Shown: piece by piece, positions 17,403 to 25,584 of the stretch
Numbering within the stretch: the first letter of the stretch is position 1
Layout: each line of letters opens with the position of its first letter
Source of the DNA: Clostridia bacterium
GTDB taxonomy: Bacteria > Bacillota > Clostridia > Oscillospirales > Acutalibacteraceae
Reading direction: 5' to 3'
Assembly (NCBI GenBank): GCA_017409265.1
Contig: JAFQSY010000071.1
Span: 1 to 64,000 of the forward strand
Length of the DNA stretch: 64,000 nt
The notes under the pieces: model-generated
The model's input: only the letters and a program-made list of their open reading frames with translations
The model's database searches: none
Told to the model about the DNA's origin: nothing
Position numbers and translations under genes: made by a program

Positions 17403-17436
17403 AATAAAAAAGAGCCGCTGCAAAGCAACGGCTCTT
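17403..17436 (-). terminator. Terminator of the ECF sigma factor transcript
   Basis: AAGAGCCGCTGC (17410-17421) pairs with GCAACGGCTCTT around the loop AAA, with one wobble pair. On the minus strand it is followed by seven T residues, so it serves the sigma factor and its small partner. Confidence 0.85.
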
Positions 17437-17449
17437 AATGAGGGAAAAA

Positions 17450-17629
17450 TCAAATTTTTTCCACGCTGTTATCTTTCTTGATTGCTGTTATTTTGAACTT
17501 TCCTGCTTTGATTTTTTTCATTGTGCTGTAACGTGCGCAGTTTGTGATGATTTGCTGTCTGACCGAATCGTCAACATCAACGCAATTCATTACCCTTATA
17601 TATTCCTTAAGCTGATTTTTAGGTGTCAC
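17450..17629 (-). CDS. Very short protein coupled to the ECF sigma factor, possible anti-sigma fragment (59 aa)
   Basis: I choose the GTG at 17629 because AAAGGA lies nine bases upstream; the start then overlaps the end of the sigma factor gene by 11 bases. The product (from TPKNQLKEYI) has a predicted helical N terminus with PKNQLKEYIRVMNCVDVDD and a basic end (STMKKIKAGKFKITAIKK). The N-terminal pattern, a short acidic helical segment followed by a basic stretch, resembles the cytoplasmic start of clostridial membrane anti-sigma factors, but the membrane helix and outer domain are missing and a terminator follows at once. It could be a truncated anti-sigma factor, a soluble mini anti-sigma, or unrelated. 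Expression is supported by coupling; function is an inference. Confidence 0.5.
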   Translation of the reverse strand: MTPKNQLKEYIRVMNCVDVDDSVRQQIITNCARYSTMKKIKAGKFKITAIKKDNSVEKI

Positions 17630-18125
17630 GCAAATCATTCCTTTCAAGTTCTTTTTTGAGAAGCTTACGTCCGTATTGCAGACGCTTTCTGACTGTTGCG
17701 GGGGAGCTGTTGGTTATGTCGGCAATTTCGTTTGCCTTATAGCCTTCAATATAGTATAAATCGAGCACGATTTTATATTTTGACGGAAGGTGCATTATCA
17801 GTTCAAAGATATCTCTGTCATCATCCTTGATGCCTATGCTTCTCAAATCATCAAAGTTTTCGGTTGCATGACGGATATTAAAGCGGCACATATTCTTACT
17901 GATATTGGTTGCAACCTTAATCAGCCACGCCTTCTCATGCTCCGAATCCTTGAAAAGCGGTGCTTTGAGCATATACCTCAAGAAGGTTTCCTGCAAAGCA
18001 TCTTCAGCATCATGCTTGTTGCACAGAATGCTGTAACAGATGCGGAAAAGCATCTGACTGTATTTTTCAACCGCATATTCAATATGCCGTAATTCATCGT
18101 TGTATTGAGCGGTTACCGCGCACAC
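17619..18125 (-). CDS. ECF-type RNA polymerase sigma factor
   Basis: The 168-residue protein has region 2 (DAEDALQETFLRYM, the -10-contacting helix, near 40-55) and region 4 (LPSKYKIVLDLYYIEGYKANEIADITNSSPATVRKRLQYGRKLLKK) and no region 1 or 3, as in ECF sigma factors. The GTG at 18125 is preferred: AGGAGG lies seven bases upstream, whereas the TTG at 18131 touches the ribosome site. The gene overlaps the short downstream gene and ends at a good terminator. I could not find a convincing ECF-type autoregulated promoter just upstream, so its targets and signal are unknown. Confidence 0.9.
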   Translation of the reverse strand: MCAVTAQYNDELRHIEYAVEKYSQMLFRICYSILCNKHDAEDALQETFLRYMLKAPLFKDSEHEKAWLIKVATNISKNMCRFNIRHATENFDDLRSIGIKDDDRDIFELIMHLPSKYKIVLDLYYIEGYKANEIADITNSSPATVRKRLQYGRKLLKKELERNDLRDT

Positions 18126-18262
18126 AGGCAACCCTCCTTTCAGAAAATATATAAATATAAATACTTTCCTTATTATTAAAACACCTAAAAAGACCGAAAT
18201 GTGATAATTATTTTATGAACAATTTGTAAACTTATGCGAAATTGTGTAAAAAAGCGCTTTCA

Positions 18263-19276
18263 TCAAAGTAAGTCATCAAAAAGTCTGATGTTTGATGCTT
18301 CAAGCTTGAGCTCACCGGACTGCTCTTTTTTGATGATTTCAACTATTCTGTCATTTATGGGTGTGGGAACTCCGCACTTTCTTCCCCATTCGCAAACAAC
18401 GCCATTGATTGCGTCAACCTCGCAGGGTTTGCCGTTACGAAGGTCCTGAAGCATTGAAGGAATGATATCCTTATGCTTTTTCATTGCAATGGGAATGAGA
18501 AGCTCGCCGATTTTGCGCTTGAATGCATTTGTATAGTAGAAAAGCTTTGTGATGTTTTTGCCCTGAACGGGAGCAAATTCGGCACCGGCTGCGTGACCGA
18601 CGTCAATGCATTCCTTCATGCAGCGGATTGCAACCTTGCGTGCGTATGCATCGCCCGTTACTGTTCCGAATGTTCCGCCCATAACCGTACCGAGACCCGA
18701 GAAGGTAGCGTTTATGAGAAGCTTTGACCATCTTGTGCCGATAAGATTTTCTTCAAAATGAACGGGGCACATTTTTTCGAGAAGAGCAGTGACTCTTGCA
18801 ACCTGCTCATCGGTTATACCGTCCATTTTGCCCATGTGGTATGAAAGACTGTCAGGCTCACTTGTGAGAACACATTCGCCGGGAGCCGAAAGATTTGCGC
18901 CCCATTCAACAGCACAGCCCATGGTATGCTCCTTGCCGACAATTTCAGCAATGCCGGGCTCGGGAATACCGTTCTGAAGAGTAACGATAACGCCGTCATC
19001 TGTAAGGAAAGGCTTTAAGAATGTGACAACTTCAGCATTGAAAAGCTGCTTTGTCATAAGGAAAATAACGCTGTATTTTCCGCTCATTTCGTCAGGTGTT
19101 ATTGCATTGACAGGCACAGTCATTTCAACCGTACCTGTGATGTGAGCGCCTTTCTCTTTAAGCGCTGCAACATGCGCCTTGTTGCGGTTGACAAGCTCAA
19201 CCTCTGCTCCGTTTTTGGTCATGTAGGCTCCGAGAACCGTTCCGAGTGAGCCCGCTCCGTAAATTGCACATTTCAT
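18263..19276 (-). CDS. 2-dehydropantoate 2-reductase-like oxidoreductase (PanE/ApbA family)
   Basis: The N-terminal Rossmann fold starts immediately with MKCAIYGAGSLGTVLG. NRNKAHVAAL follows the second strand, which suggests NADPH preference. LMTKQLFNAE and TLQNGIPEP are typical of the family, and the C-terminal helical domain contains NATFSGLGTVMGGTFG and a GKPCEVDAINGVV block (ketopantoate-reductase C-terminal domain). It could reduce ketopantoate to pantoate for CoA synthesis, but many clostridial paralogues act on other 2-oxo acids and no other pan gene is near. The ATG at 19276 has GGAGG eight bases upstream. It lies 25 bases after the GH43-like gene and is probably co-transcribed with it. 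Confidence 0.82.
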   Translation of the reverse strand: MKCAIYGAGSLGTVLGAYMTKNGAEVELVNRNKAHVAALKEKGAHITGTVEMTVPVNAITPDEMSGKYSVIFLMTKQLFNAEVVTFLKPFLTDDGVIVTLQNGIPEPGIAEIVGKEHTMGCAVEWGANLSAPGECVLTSEPDSLSYHMGKMDGITDEQVARVTALLEKMCPVHFEENLIGTRWSKLLINATFSGLGTVMGGTFGTVTGDAYARKVAIRCMKECIDVGHAAGAEFAPVQGKNITKLFYYTNAFKRKIGELLIPIAMKKHKDIIPSMLQDLRNGKPCEVDAINGVVCEWGRKCGVPTPINDRIVEIIKKEQSGELKLEASNIRLFDDLL

Positions 19277-19301
19277 GATTTTATCCTCCAAAATTCATTT
19301 T

Positions 19302-20291
19302 TTATTCTGTGATTCCAAACGCTTCAACAAGCCTGTCATAATCCTCATCGGATATTGCAACAACAGAGCCGTGGCGCGGTCTTACACCGCTGAAGCTGTA
19401 ATTATCGGGGTTGACGGGTCGGAAATTCTCCATATCCGTTGTCTGCTGCATGAAGAAGTTTTCTTGACTGTATTCGTCCATTATCATTATCCATGAATCT
19501 GTTCCCGTTATCTTATACATCGAGCTGCCTTCTACTCCGTGAGGAGAGAGGGAAACAACAACAGGCGGCTCCTCATAAGGCCCCGTAAGCGATTTCGATT
19601 TTACATAAGCAATGGTTTGGTCTTCATCATGCTTGAAATAGAGATAAAAATATCCGTTATCCTCGTTATAAGTTATGTCGCCGTCGATGGTCTGTATTCC
19701 GGGTCTTTCGTAGAGAAGCTGCGGCTCTGTCATGGTCTTAAAGTCGGTTGTATATGCATAATACATGGCCGCAATGTCGTTTTCAACCGTTGAATTTGCC
19801 CAATAAACCATATATGTGTTTTTTTCTTTATCCCATATTGCCTGCGGCGCCCATGCACGGGTTGTATTTGCGTATTCGCCGCCGAAATCACGGATATCAA
19901 TTATTGTTTCATCTGTCCAATTAACAAGGTCAGCCGATTTCCATGTAACGAGAGCATGGTTTGAGGTCCAGCCCTCTTCGCATTTCATATCCGTTCCGAT
20001 TATGTAATAATTGCCGTCCTCGCCCTTGAGAATGTAAGGGTCGCGCACGCATTGTTTGCCCTTTGTCTGAAGAATTACGGGCTCATTGTTATTCAGCGGC
20101 TTGAAATTATACCCGTCCTCGCTGACCGCAAAGTGAATCCTTTCCTGACCGGGACCGTTACCGACAAAATGACAGAAAAGATATTTTCCCTCGCGACTTA
20201 CAACGGGATAGGCATATCCGCCGAAAATAAAGTTGAAGAGATTTAAAGGCACCATAATCACCGCCAGAATGTATTTCAGTATTTTTAGCAT
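19302..20291 (-). CDS. GH43-like five-bladed beta-propeller protein, membrane-anchored
   Basis: The first 25 residues are a hydrophobic anchor or signal (LKYILAVIMVPLNLFNFIFG). The rest shows the family 43/117-type beta-propeller layout: VRDPYIL near 85 (the candidate catalytic Asp), WAPQAIWD near 150, DGDITY near 206 and VEGSSMYKI near 258 (the candidate acid Glu). This suggests an extracytoplasmic arabinosidase, xylosidase or related exo-enzyme; the exact substrate is not readable. I use the ATG at 20291, preceded by GGAG at seven bases, instead of an upstream TTG that lies in the ribosome site region. A good sigma-A promoter lies just upstream, and the reductase gene follows. Confidence 0.78.
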   Translation of the reverse strand: MLKILKYILAVIMVPLNLFNFIFGGYAYPVVSREGKYLFCHFVGNGPGQERIHFAVSEDGYNFKPLNNNEPVILQTKGKQCVRDPYILKGEDGNYYIIGTDMKCEEGWTSNHALVTWKSADLVNWTDETIIDIRDFGGEYANTTRAWAPQAIWDKEKNTYMVYWANSTVENDIAAMYYAYTTDFKTMTEPQLLYERPGIQTIDGDITYNEDNGYFYLYFKHDEDQTIAYVKSKSLTGPYEEPPVVVSLSPHGVEGSSMYKITGTDSWIMIMDEYSQENFFMQQTTDMENFRPVNPDNYSFSGVRPRHGSVVAISDEDYDRLVEAFGITE

Positions 20292-20312
20292 AAAAACACT
20301 CCTATTCAAAAT

Positions 20313-20341
20313 ATTTTAGCATTTATTCCGTTTTTTGTAAA
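20313..20341 (-). promoter_or_regulatory. Promoter of the GH43-like gene
   Basis: On the minus strand TTTACA (20341-20336), a 17-base spacer and TAAAAT (20318-20313), about 20 bases before the start codon. Confidence 0.65.
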
Positions 20342-20425
20342 TGCAAATTCACTTCACTTTCGATATGCATAAGTTCCAAAATTTAGGGTTGGTTTTTGTG
20401 CATAACATCAAATTTAAATTAGTTC

Positions 20426-20454
20426 TTGTTGACGGCGAAAATGAATGATATAAT
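20426..20454 (+). promoter_or_regulatory. Promoter of the secreted metallophosphoesterase
   Basis: TTGTTG (20426-20431), 17-base spacer, TATAAT (20449-20454). The overlapping TTGACG at 20429 would give too short a spacer. Confidence 0.65.
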
Positions 20455-20488
20455 GTTATAGTAAATTTTACTTAAGGAGAGATAATTT

Positions 20489-21658
20489 ATGAAAAAAGCA
20501 ATTTCAATCATACTTGTTTTGGTTCTTGCTTTCGCAATGTTTGTTCCCGCAAACGCCAAGACATCCGCAGACAAGCTTCAGTTTAACGATGACGGCACTT
20601 TTCGCATTATGCAGATTGCCGATATTCAGGACGGTCCGCTTCTTTTTGAAATCACAAGAAAATTCCTTGACAGAGTTGTTCCTTCCGCACAGCCCGATCT
20701 TATCGTTCTTACAGGCGATAACATTTCTGCAGGCGCTTCTTCGGTAGGTATTCACGGAATCGACCTTCTTCTTGTTGAAACTGCAATTGACAGATATATG
20801 TCGATTTTTGAGAGATATGATGTTCCCGTCGCAGTTGTTTTCGGTAACCATGATGCAGAAGAGCTTGTTTCAAAAGAGGAACAGATGGCAATGTATCAGA
20901 AGTATGACAACTGCGTTGCAATCGACGAGGGAGATGCTGTTTACGGCTGCGGTACATACAATGTTCCCATTTACTCTTCAAAGGATTCAGATAAAATTAC
21001 ATATAATCTTTGGATGATTGATTCCAATATGTATGATGAAGCCAACGGCGGTTACGACTATGTTCATAAGGATCAGATAGATTGGTATGTTCAGAAGTCA
21101 AATGAGCTTAAGGCGCAGAACGGCGGAGTTGCTGTTCCCTCAATGATGTTCCAGCATATCATTGTCAATGAGATTTATGATGCACTTCTTGAAGTTTCTG
21201 CAGGAACTGACGGCGCGGTTGAGCATAACGGAAAATACTATACTCTTAATCCCGCAAACACTAGAAAAGGCGTACTTCATGAGGCTCCCTGTCCCGGTAC
21301 GGTAAACGGCGGTCAGTTCGATGCAGTTGCAAACCAGGGCGATGTTGTTGCAATGTTCTTCGGTCATGACCATGTAAACAGCTTTGAGGTTGAATATAAG
21401 GGCGTTGACCTCGTTAACACCCCCGGCGTAGGCTTCAATTCTTACGGCGATGAGGGCAGAGGCGTCCGCGTTATAGATATCAAAGAAGGCACAAAAGCTT
21501 ACACAACCAATGTTATCACTTATAAAGAATTTTACGGTGACGATGCCGCTGCAGATGCCCAATTTGTTCTTTACGGAAGTGAATTTGAGGTTGTTGACAG
21601 AATCGGTGCATTCTTCAAGTATGTTTTTCTTCGTGTTGCAAAAAGTTTTTCGTTCTGA
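20489..21658 (+). CDS. Secreted calcineurin-like metallophosphoesterase
   Basis: A clear signal peptide (MKKAISIILVLVLAFAMF, cleavage near ANA-KT) precedes a 365-residue phosphoesterase domain. Motifs are ADIQD (D45, Q47), TGDN ending at 78, GNHDAEE at 119-125, QHI and GHDHVN. The first motif has Gln in place of the His that normally completes the DxH metal ligands. The other sites are intact, so the metal centre may be altered but the enzyme is probably active. It resembles the gene at 6708. A terminator follows, so it is its own transcript although the next four genes point the same way. It probably releases phosphate from extracellular phosphoesters. Confidence 0.88.
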   Translation: MKKAISIILVLVLAFAMFVPANAKTSADKLQFNDDGTFRIMQIADIQDGPLLFEITRKFLDRVVPSAQPDLIVLTGDNISAGASSVGIHGIDLLLVETAIDRYMSIFERYDVPVAVVFGNHDAEELVSKEEQMAMYQKYDNCVAIDEGDAVYGCGTYNVPIYSSKDSDKITYNLWMIDSNMYDEANGGYDYVHKDQIDWYVQKSNELKAQNGGVAVPSMMFQHIIVNEIYDALLEVSAGTDGAVEHNGKYYTLNPANTRKGVLHEAPCPGTVNGGQFDAVANQGDVVAMFFGHDHVNSFEVEYKGVDLVNTPGVGFNSYGDEGRGVRVIDIKEGTKAYTTNVITYKEFYGDDAAADAQFVLYGSEFEVVDRIGAFFKYVFLRVAKSFSF

Positions 21659-21667
21659 ATAATATCA

Positions 21668-21698
21668 GCGGTGCAGCAGGCATGCTGTGCCGCTTTTT
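21668..21698 (+). terminator. Terminator after the secreted phosphoesterase
   Basis: An 11-bp stem (21668-21678 with 21683-21693, two wobble pairs) with the loop GGCA is followed by TTTTT. Confidence 0.78.
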
Positions 21699-21712
21699 AA
21701 AGGGTAAAGCCT

Positions 21713-22579
21713 ATGTCTGTTAATTCAAACACAAAAAAACGGATAATTGCTGTTTCGATAGGTGCGGGAATCAATTTGCTTCTGTTTTTTGTTAAGCTTT
21801 ATATCGGACTTTCAAGCAACAGCGTTGCAATCTATGCCGATTCTCTGAACAGTCTGACCGATTCTGCCGTATGCATAGCGGCAGGCATCGGATTTTGTTT
21901 GAGCGGTGAAAAGCCGAACGGAAAATATCCCTTCGGCAAAGGCAGAGCAGAAGAGCTGACAGAGCTTATCATATCCGGGGTTATTCTTGTTTCGGGAGGC
22001 GCGTTTTTTTATATTTCATTCGAACGCATTCTTTATCCCGTGCCTGTATGGTATTCCTCGGCTTATGCTGCGGTTATTGCGGTAACGGCGGCTGTCAAGC
22101 TTGCAGTGTCGCTCTGTTTCGGTAAATATTCAGAAAAGTTTAATTCGGAAACAATAAGAGGAATTGCAGCGGACAGCAGACTTGATTTTCTGATAACTCT
22201 TTGCACCCTTATTTCATTTACGCTTTCGTCAAAAGCCGAGTTTTCGGTTGACGGATTTGCGGGTGTGATAATCAGTATTATTCTAGTCATTGAGGGAATA
22301 AAAGCTGTTTTGGCGGCGTTTGCCAAAATTATCGGAAAAAGAAACGACGTGTTGTGCAATAACGCAAAAAAAGTTATCGAAGAAATAGCGGATAATATTT
22401 CCGTTAATGAAATTCAGCATCACTCATACGGAGAAAATGGTGTTTTTACTGCAGATATCCGCGCAGAATGCGTTACGGCACAGGAGCTTGAAGAGCTTAC
22501 GGTGCGTTTGCAAAATGCAATAAAAGAAAATTTCAATTCACAGCTTTATTTATCTTTTGGAGGAGAAAATGAAAAGTAA
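21713..22579 (+). CDS. Cation diffusion facilitator (CDF) transporter
   Basis: The 288-residue protein has about six membrane helices and a short cytoplasmic ferredoxin-like C-terminal domain. The metal-site motifs are YADSLNSLTDS (DxxxD in helix 2) and AADSRLD (DxxxD in helix 5). A DxxxD/DxxxD pair differs from the DxxxD/HxxxD of zinc exporters such as YiiP and points to Mn or Fe selectivity, by inference. It exports divalent metal from the cytoplasm in exchange for protons. AAGGG lies nine bases before the ATG. Its end overlaps the start of the membrane-anchored phosphoesterase gene by 11 bases, so the two are translationally coupled. Confidence 0.88.
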   Translation: MSVNSNTKKRIIAVSIGAGINLLLFFVKLYIGLSSNSVAIYADSLNSLTDSAVCIAAGIGFCLSGEKPNGKYPFGKGRAEELTELIISGVILVSGGAFFYISFERILYPVPVWYSSAYAAVIAVTAAVKLAVSLCFGKYSEKFNSETIRGIAADSRLDFLITLCTLISFTLSSKAEFSVDGFAGVIISIILVIEGIKAVLAAFAKIIGKRNDVLCNNAKKVIEEIADNISVNEIQHHSYGENGVFTADIRAECVTAQELEELTVRLQNAIKENFNSQLYLSFGGENEK

Positions 22580-23831
22580 AAGAGGAAGAAGATTTTTGAA
22601 GGTTACGGCAGTTCTTCTTGCCGTTATTGCTGCGTTTGTCGGCGTAACAACGGTCATTACCGTTATTGGTCTTAACGCAAATATCAACAAGGCGCACAGC
22701 TTTTCAGCCGTTGAAAATGAAGATCTCAAGGTTGAAAATGTTTCTGCAGGCATATGGAATATTTATTCCGACAGAGGGCTTAAGGTAATGCAGCTTACCG
22801 ATACCCATTTCGGCGGAGGCTGGATGTCACTAAAAAAGGATTCAATGGCTCTGAATGCAATTGCAGCAATGATAACAGCCGAAAAGCCCGATTTTGTTAT
22901 TGTTACGGGTGACGTTGCATATCCCGTACCCTTCCAGGCAGGTACTTTTAACAACAAATCGGGTGCAAAGCTCTTTGCGGAGCTTATGGAAACTCTCGGT
23001 GTTTATTGGACCGTATCTTACGGCAACCACGATACCGAGGCATACAGCTACTACGGACGTGATGATATAACGGAGTTTTACGAGCAGTATCCGCACTGTC
23101 TTATGCGAAAAGGTCCAGAAGATGTTGACGGATACGGAAATCAGGTTTTCAACATAGTCAAGTCAAACGGTGTTATAGTTCGTTCGCTTTTCACGGTTGA
23201 TTCCCACTCGTATGTTGACGGCGACTATTTTGGATTCATGTGGAAATACGACAATATTCACGATAACCAGATTGAATGGTACAGAGAAACAATCAAAGCG
23301 AATCAGACTCATAACATGATGAAGCTTTATTCCTCAAGTAACAGCGAGTTTCTCAAGAAAAACCCGACTGCGGCAAACGTTAAATCGTCGGTTTTTCTTC
23401 ATGTTCCTCTTACGGAATATAAGGATGCATGGAATGAGTATGTTGAGAACGGTTATGCCGATACCGAAAATGTTCAGTATAACTACGGAAAAGCAGGCGA
23501 ATCGGGTAAGGTTGTTTATCCCGGTATTTATGAGGATAATTTCTTTGAAACAATGCAGGAGCTTCACAGCACCGATTCAGTTTTCTGCGGTCACGACCAT
23601 CTCAACAATTTCTCCGTAAATTATAAAGGCATTGACCTTACATATTCTTTAAGTGTGGACTATCTTGCTTATGTAGGTATTTATAAGCTAGGTGCACAGA
23701 GAGGATGCACACTTATTAACATAGCCGAAAACGGAGAAATCGAATATTCCGCAGAAAATTACTATCAGAATAAATACGTTTCGCAGTACAGCAAAGAAGA
23801 AGTAACAATGCAGGAGCTTAAATCGGAATGA
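22569..23831 (+). CDS. Membrane-anchored calcineurin-like metallophosphoesterase
   Basis: The start at 22569 follows GGAGG by five bases. A basic N terminus (MKSKRGRRFLK) and one long hydrophobic helix (12-35) anchor the protein with the catalytic domain outside. Motifs: LTDTHFGGG with D78 and H80, TGDVAY, GNHDTE, HVPLTEY and GHDHLN. All usual metal ligands are present, unlike the relative at 20489. The protein is 420 residues long with an insert between GNHD and the C-terminal GHDH. The gene overlaps both neighbours (CDF transporter upstream, patatin lipase by four bases downstream), which places it in a tight operon with a metal exporter and a lipase. Confidence 0.88.
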   Translation: MKSKRGRRFLKVTAVLLAVIAAFVGVTTVITVIGLNANINKAHSFSAVENEDLKVENVSAGIWNIYSDRGLKVMQLTDTHFGGGWMSLKKDSMALNAIAAMITAEKPDFVIVTGDVAYPVPFQAGTFNNKSGAKLFAELMETLGVYWTVSYGNHDTEAYSYYGRDDITEFYEQYPHCLMRKGPEDVDGYGNQVFNIVKSNGVIVRSLFTVDSHSYVDGDYFGFMWKYDNIHDNQIEWYRETIKANQTHNMMKLYSSSNSEFLKKNPTAANVKSSVFLHVPLTEYKDAWNEYVENGYADTENVQYNYGKAGESGKVVYPGIYEDNFFETMQELHSTDSVFCGHDHLNNFSVNYKGIDLTYSLSVDYLAYVGIYKLGAQRGCTLINIAENGEIEYSAENYYQNKYVSQYSKEEVTMQELKSE

Positions 23832-24673
23832 AAACAGGACTCATAATGGAAGGCGGCGCAATGCGCGGAATGTTTACCGCGGGCGTTTTTGATGTTTTTC
23901 TTGAAAACGGAATTGAGTTTGACGGTGCAATCGGTGTTTCTGCAGGCGCTGCGTTCGGCTGTAACTTCAAATCCCGTCAAATCGGCAGAGTTATCCGCTA
24001 TAACAAACGGTTTGCCAAAGACCCCAGATTCTGCAGCTTCCGTTCGCTGATAAAAACGGGCGACCTTTTCGGTGCTGAATTTTGTTATCATACAATTCCT
24101 AATGAGCTTGATATATTTGACACGCAGGCTTACATTGAAAATCCAATGGAATTTTACGTTGTCTGCACCGATGTCGAAACGGGAAAGGCGGTTTATATCA
24201 ATTCCGATGAAGCAGGCGAGGATGCTCTCGAATATTTCAGAGCATCGGCGTCTATGCCGCTTGTATCAAGAACTGTTGAAATAAAAGACAGAAAGCTGCT
24301 TGACGGCGGAATTGCCGATTCGATACCCATTCAGTTTTTTGAAAGCATAGGGTATAACAGAAATGTTATAATTCTTACCCAGCCGCTCGGTTACACCAAA
24401 AAGCCAAGCTCGGCGGCTAAACTTATGAAATATGCTTTGAAGGATTATCCTTCGGTTGCCGAAGCAATGGAAAACAGGCATAATGAATATAACGAAACGA
24501 TTGAATATATCCTCAGAAAAGAAGCGGCGGGTGAAGTTTTTGTTATCAGGCCCGAAACTGCTCTTGAAATCGGCAGAATTGAACATAATCCCGATGTGCT
24601 TCAAAGAGTTTATGACCAAGGCAGAGCGATTTCCGAAAAGAATCTTGAAAAAATAAGAGAATTTTTAAAATAA
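23828..24673 (+). CDS. Patatin-like phospholipase
   Basis: The 281-residue protein starts with the oxyanion-hole motif (MEGGAMRGMFTAG), followed by the nucleophile elbow GVSAGA near 40 and the catalytic Asp in DGGIADSIP near 158. These form the Ser-Asp dyad of patatin lipases that hydrolyse acyl chains from phospholipids or other lipids. It lacks a signal peptide and is closest in layout to the small bacterial RssA/YjjU type. The start overlaps the stop of the phosphoesterase gene (ATGA), and the PHP gene follows after ten bases. Confidence 0.9.
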   Translation: MKTGLIMEGGAMRGMFTAGVFDVFLENGIEFDGAIGVSAGAAFGCNFKSRQIGRVIRYNKRFAKDPRFCSFRSLIKTGDLFGAEFCYHTIPNELDIFDTQAYIENPMEFYVVCTDVETGKAVYINSDEAGEDALEYFRASASMPLVSRTVEIKDRKLLDGGIADSIPIQFFESIGYNRNVIILTQPLGYTKKPSSAAKLMKYALKDYPSVAEAMENRHNEYNETIEYILRKEAAGEVFVIRPETALEIGRIEHNPDVLQRVYDQGRAISEKNLEKIREFLK

Positions 24674-24683
24674 GGTGATTCCG

Positions 24684-25511
24684 ATGGCTACATATAAAAA
24701 CAAAACAGATCTTCATATGCACACATCAAGCTCATTTGACGGAAACTATCCGGCATCAATGATGTGTGAAGCTGCCGTTGAGGCAGGGCTTGAAACAATT
24801 GCATTCACCGACCATTTTGACGTTGATTTTTACGAAAGACACAACCTTGATTTCCGCCAGAAGTCAAGCTATGAGGATATCTGTTCCGCACAGGATGTTT
24901 TCTCTGATAAAATCAGAATCTTAAGAGGTATAGAAATGGGTCAGCCGACCTATGACCTTGCACTTACCGAGAAATCACTTGAGCGTTTCGAATATGATTT
25001 TATCATCGGCTCAATCCATAATTTAAGACAGATGCCCGATTTCGGCGATCTTAAATATACCGAAATGACGCTTGATGAGATTCATGCTCTTCTTGACAAA
25101 TATTTTGCAGAAGAGCTTATTCTTGCAAAGTGGAACGGCTTTGATACCCTTGCACATCTGACATATCCGATACGCTATATCATTCAGGCAGGCATAGAGG
25201 GCGTTGATTTAAGCAGATATGATGATATAACAGATGAGATTTTCAAAACTCTTATCGCAAACGGCAAGGCTCTTGAAATCAACACAAGCGGACTTCGACA
25301 GCCCATCGGCAAAACAATGCCGACTGAAAATTATGTCCGCCGATTCAAAGAGCTTGGCGGAGAGCTTCTCACCCTCGGCTCCGATGCTCATTTTACCGAG
25401 CATGTAGGCGCAGGCATTGACCAAGGCTATGAAATTGCCGAAAGCTGCGGATTCAGATATGTAACATGTTTTAAGAAGCGCAAGCCCGTTCAGGTCAAAA
25501 TCGAAAAATAA
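24684..25511 (+). CDS. PHP-domain phosphatase of the histidinol-phosphatase (HisJ) type
   Basis: DLHMHTSSSFDG provides the HxH metal ligands, AFTDHFD the next His, GIEMGQP the Glu and SDAHFTEHVG the last Asp/His pair of a trinuclear PHP metal site. The length (275 aa) fits HisJ-type histidinol phosphatase, but no histidine genes are near, and the operon partners (two phosphoesterase genes, lipase, CDF transporter) suggest a more general phosphomonoesterase role. I use the ATG at 24684, six bases after AAGGTG; the GTG at 24675 lies inside the ribosome site. It is the last gene of the overlapping run. Confidence 0.85.
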   Translation: MATYKNKTDLHMHTSSSFDGNYPASMMCEAAVEAGLETIAFTDHFDVDFYERHNLDFRQKSSYEDICSAQDVFSDKIRILRGIEMGQPTYDLALTEKSLERFEYDFIIGSIHNLRQMPDFGDLKYTEMTLDEIHALLDKYFAEELILAKWNGFDTLAHLTYPIRYIIQAGIEGVDLSRYDDITDEIFKTLIANGKALEINTSGLRQPIGKTMPTENYVRRFKELGGELLTLGSDAHFTEHVGAGIDQGYEIAESCGFRYVTCFKKRKPVQVKIEK

Positions 25512-25520
25512 TTACACCAA

Positions 25521-25549
25521 TTGACATTTGCGATTTTATAATATAGAAT
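25521..25549 (+). promoter_or_regulatory. Promoter of the lipoprotein gene
   Basis: TTGACA (25521-25526), 17-base spacer, TAGAAT (25544-25549), followed by AGGAGG ahead of the ATG at 25585. Confidence 0.7.
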
Positions 25550-25584
25550 ATGTTTGCATTTTTTACGTAAAACGGGAGGAAAAC

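Noticed and set aside
25521..25542. TTGACA with the nearest TATAAT at 25537
   Set aside because: The spacer would be only ten bases; the TAGAAT at 25544 gives 17 and is preferred.
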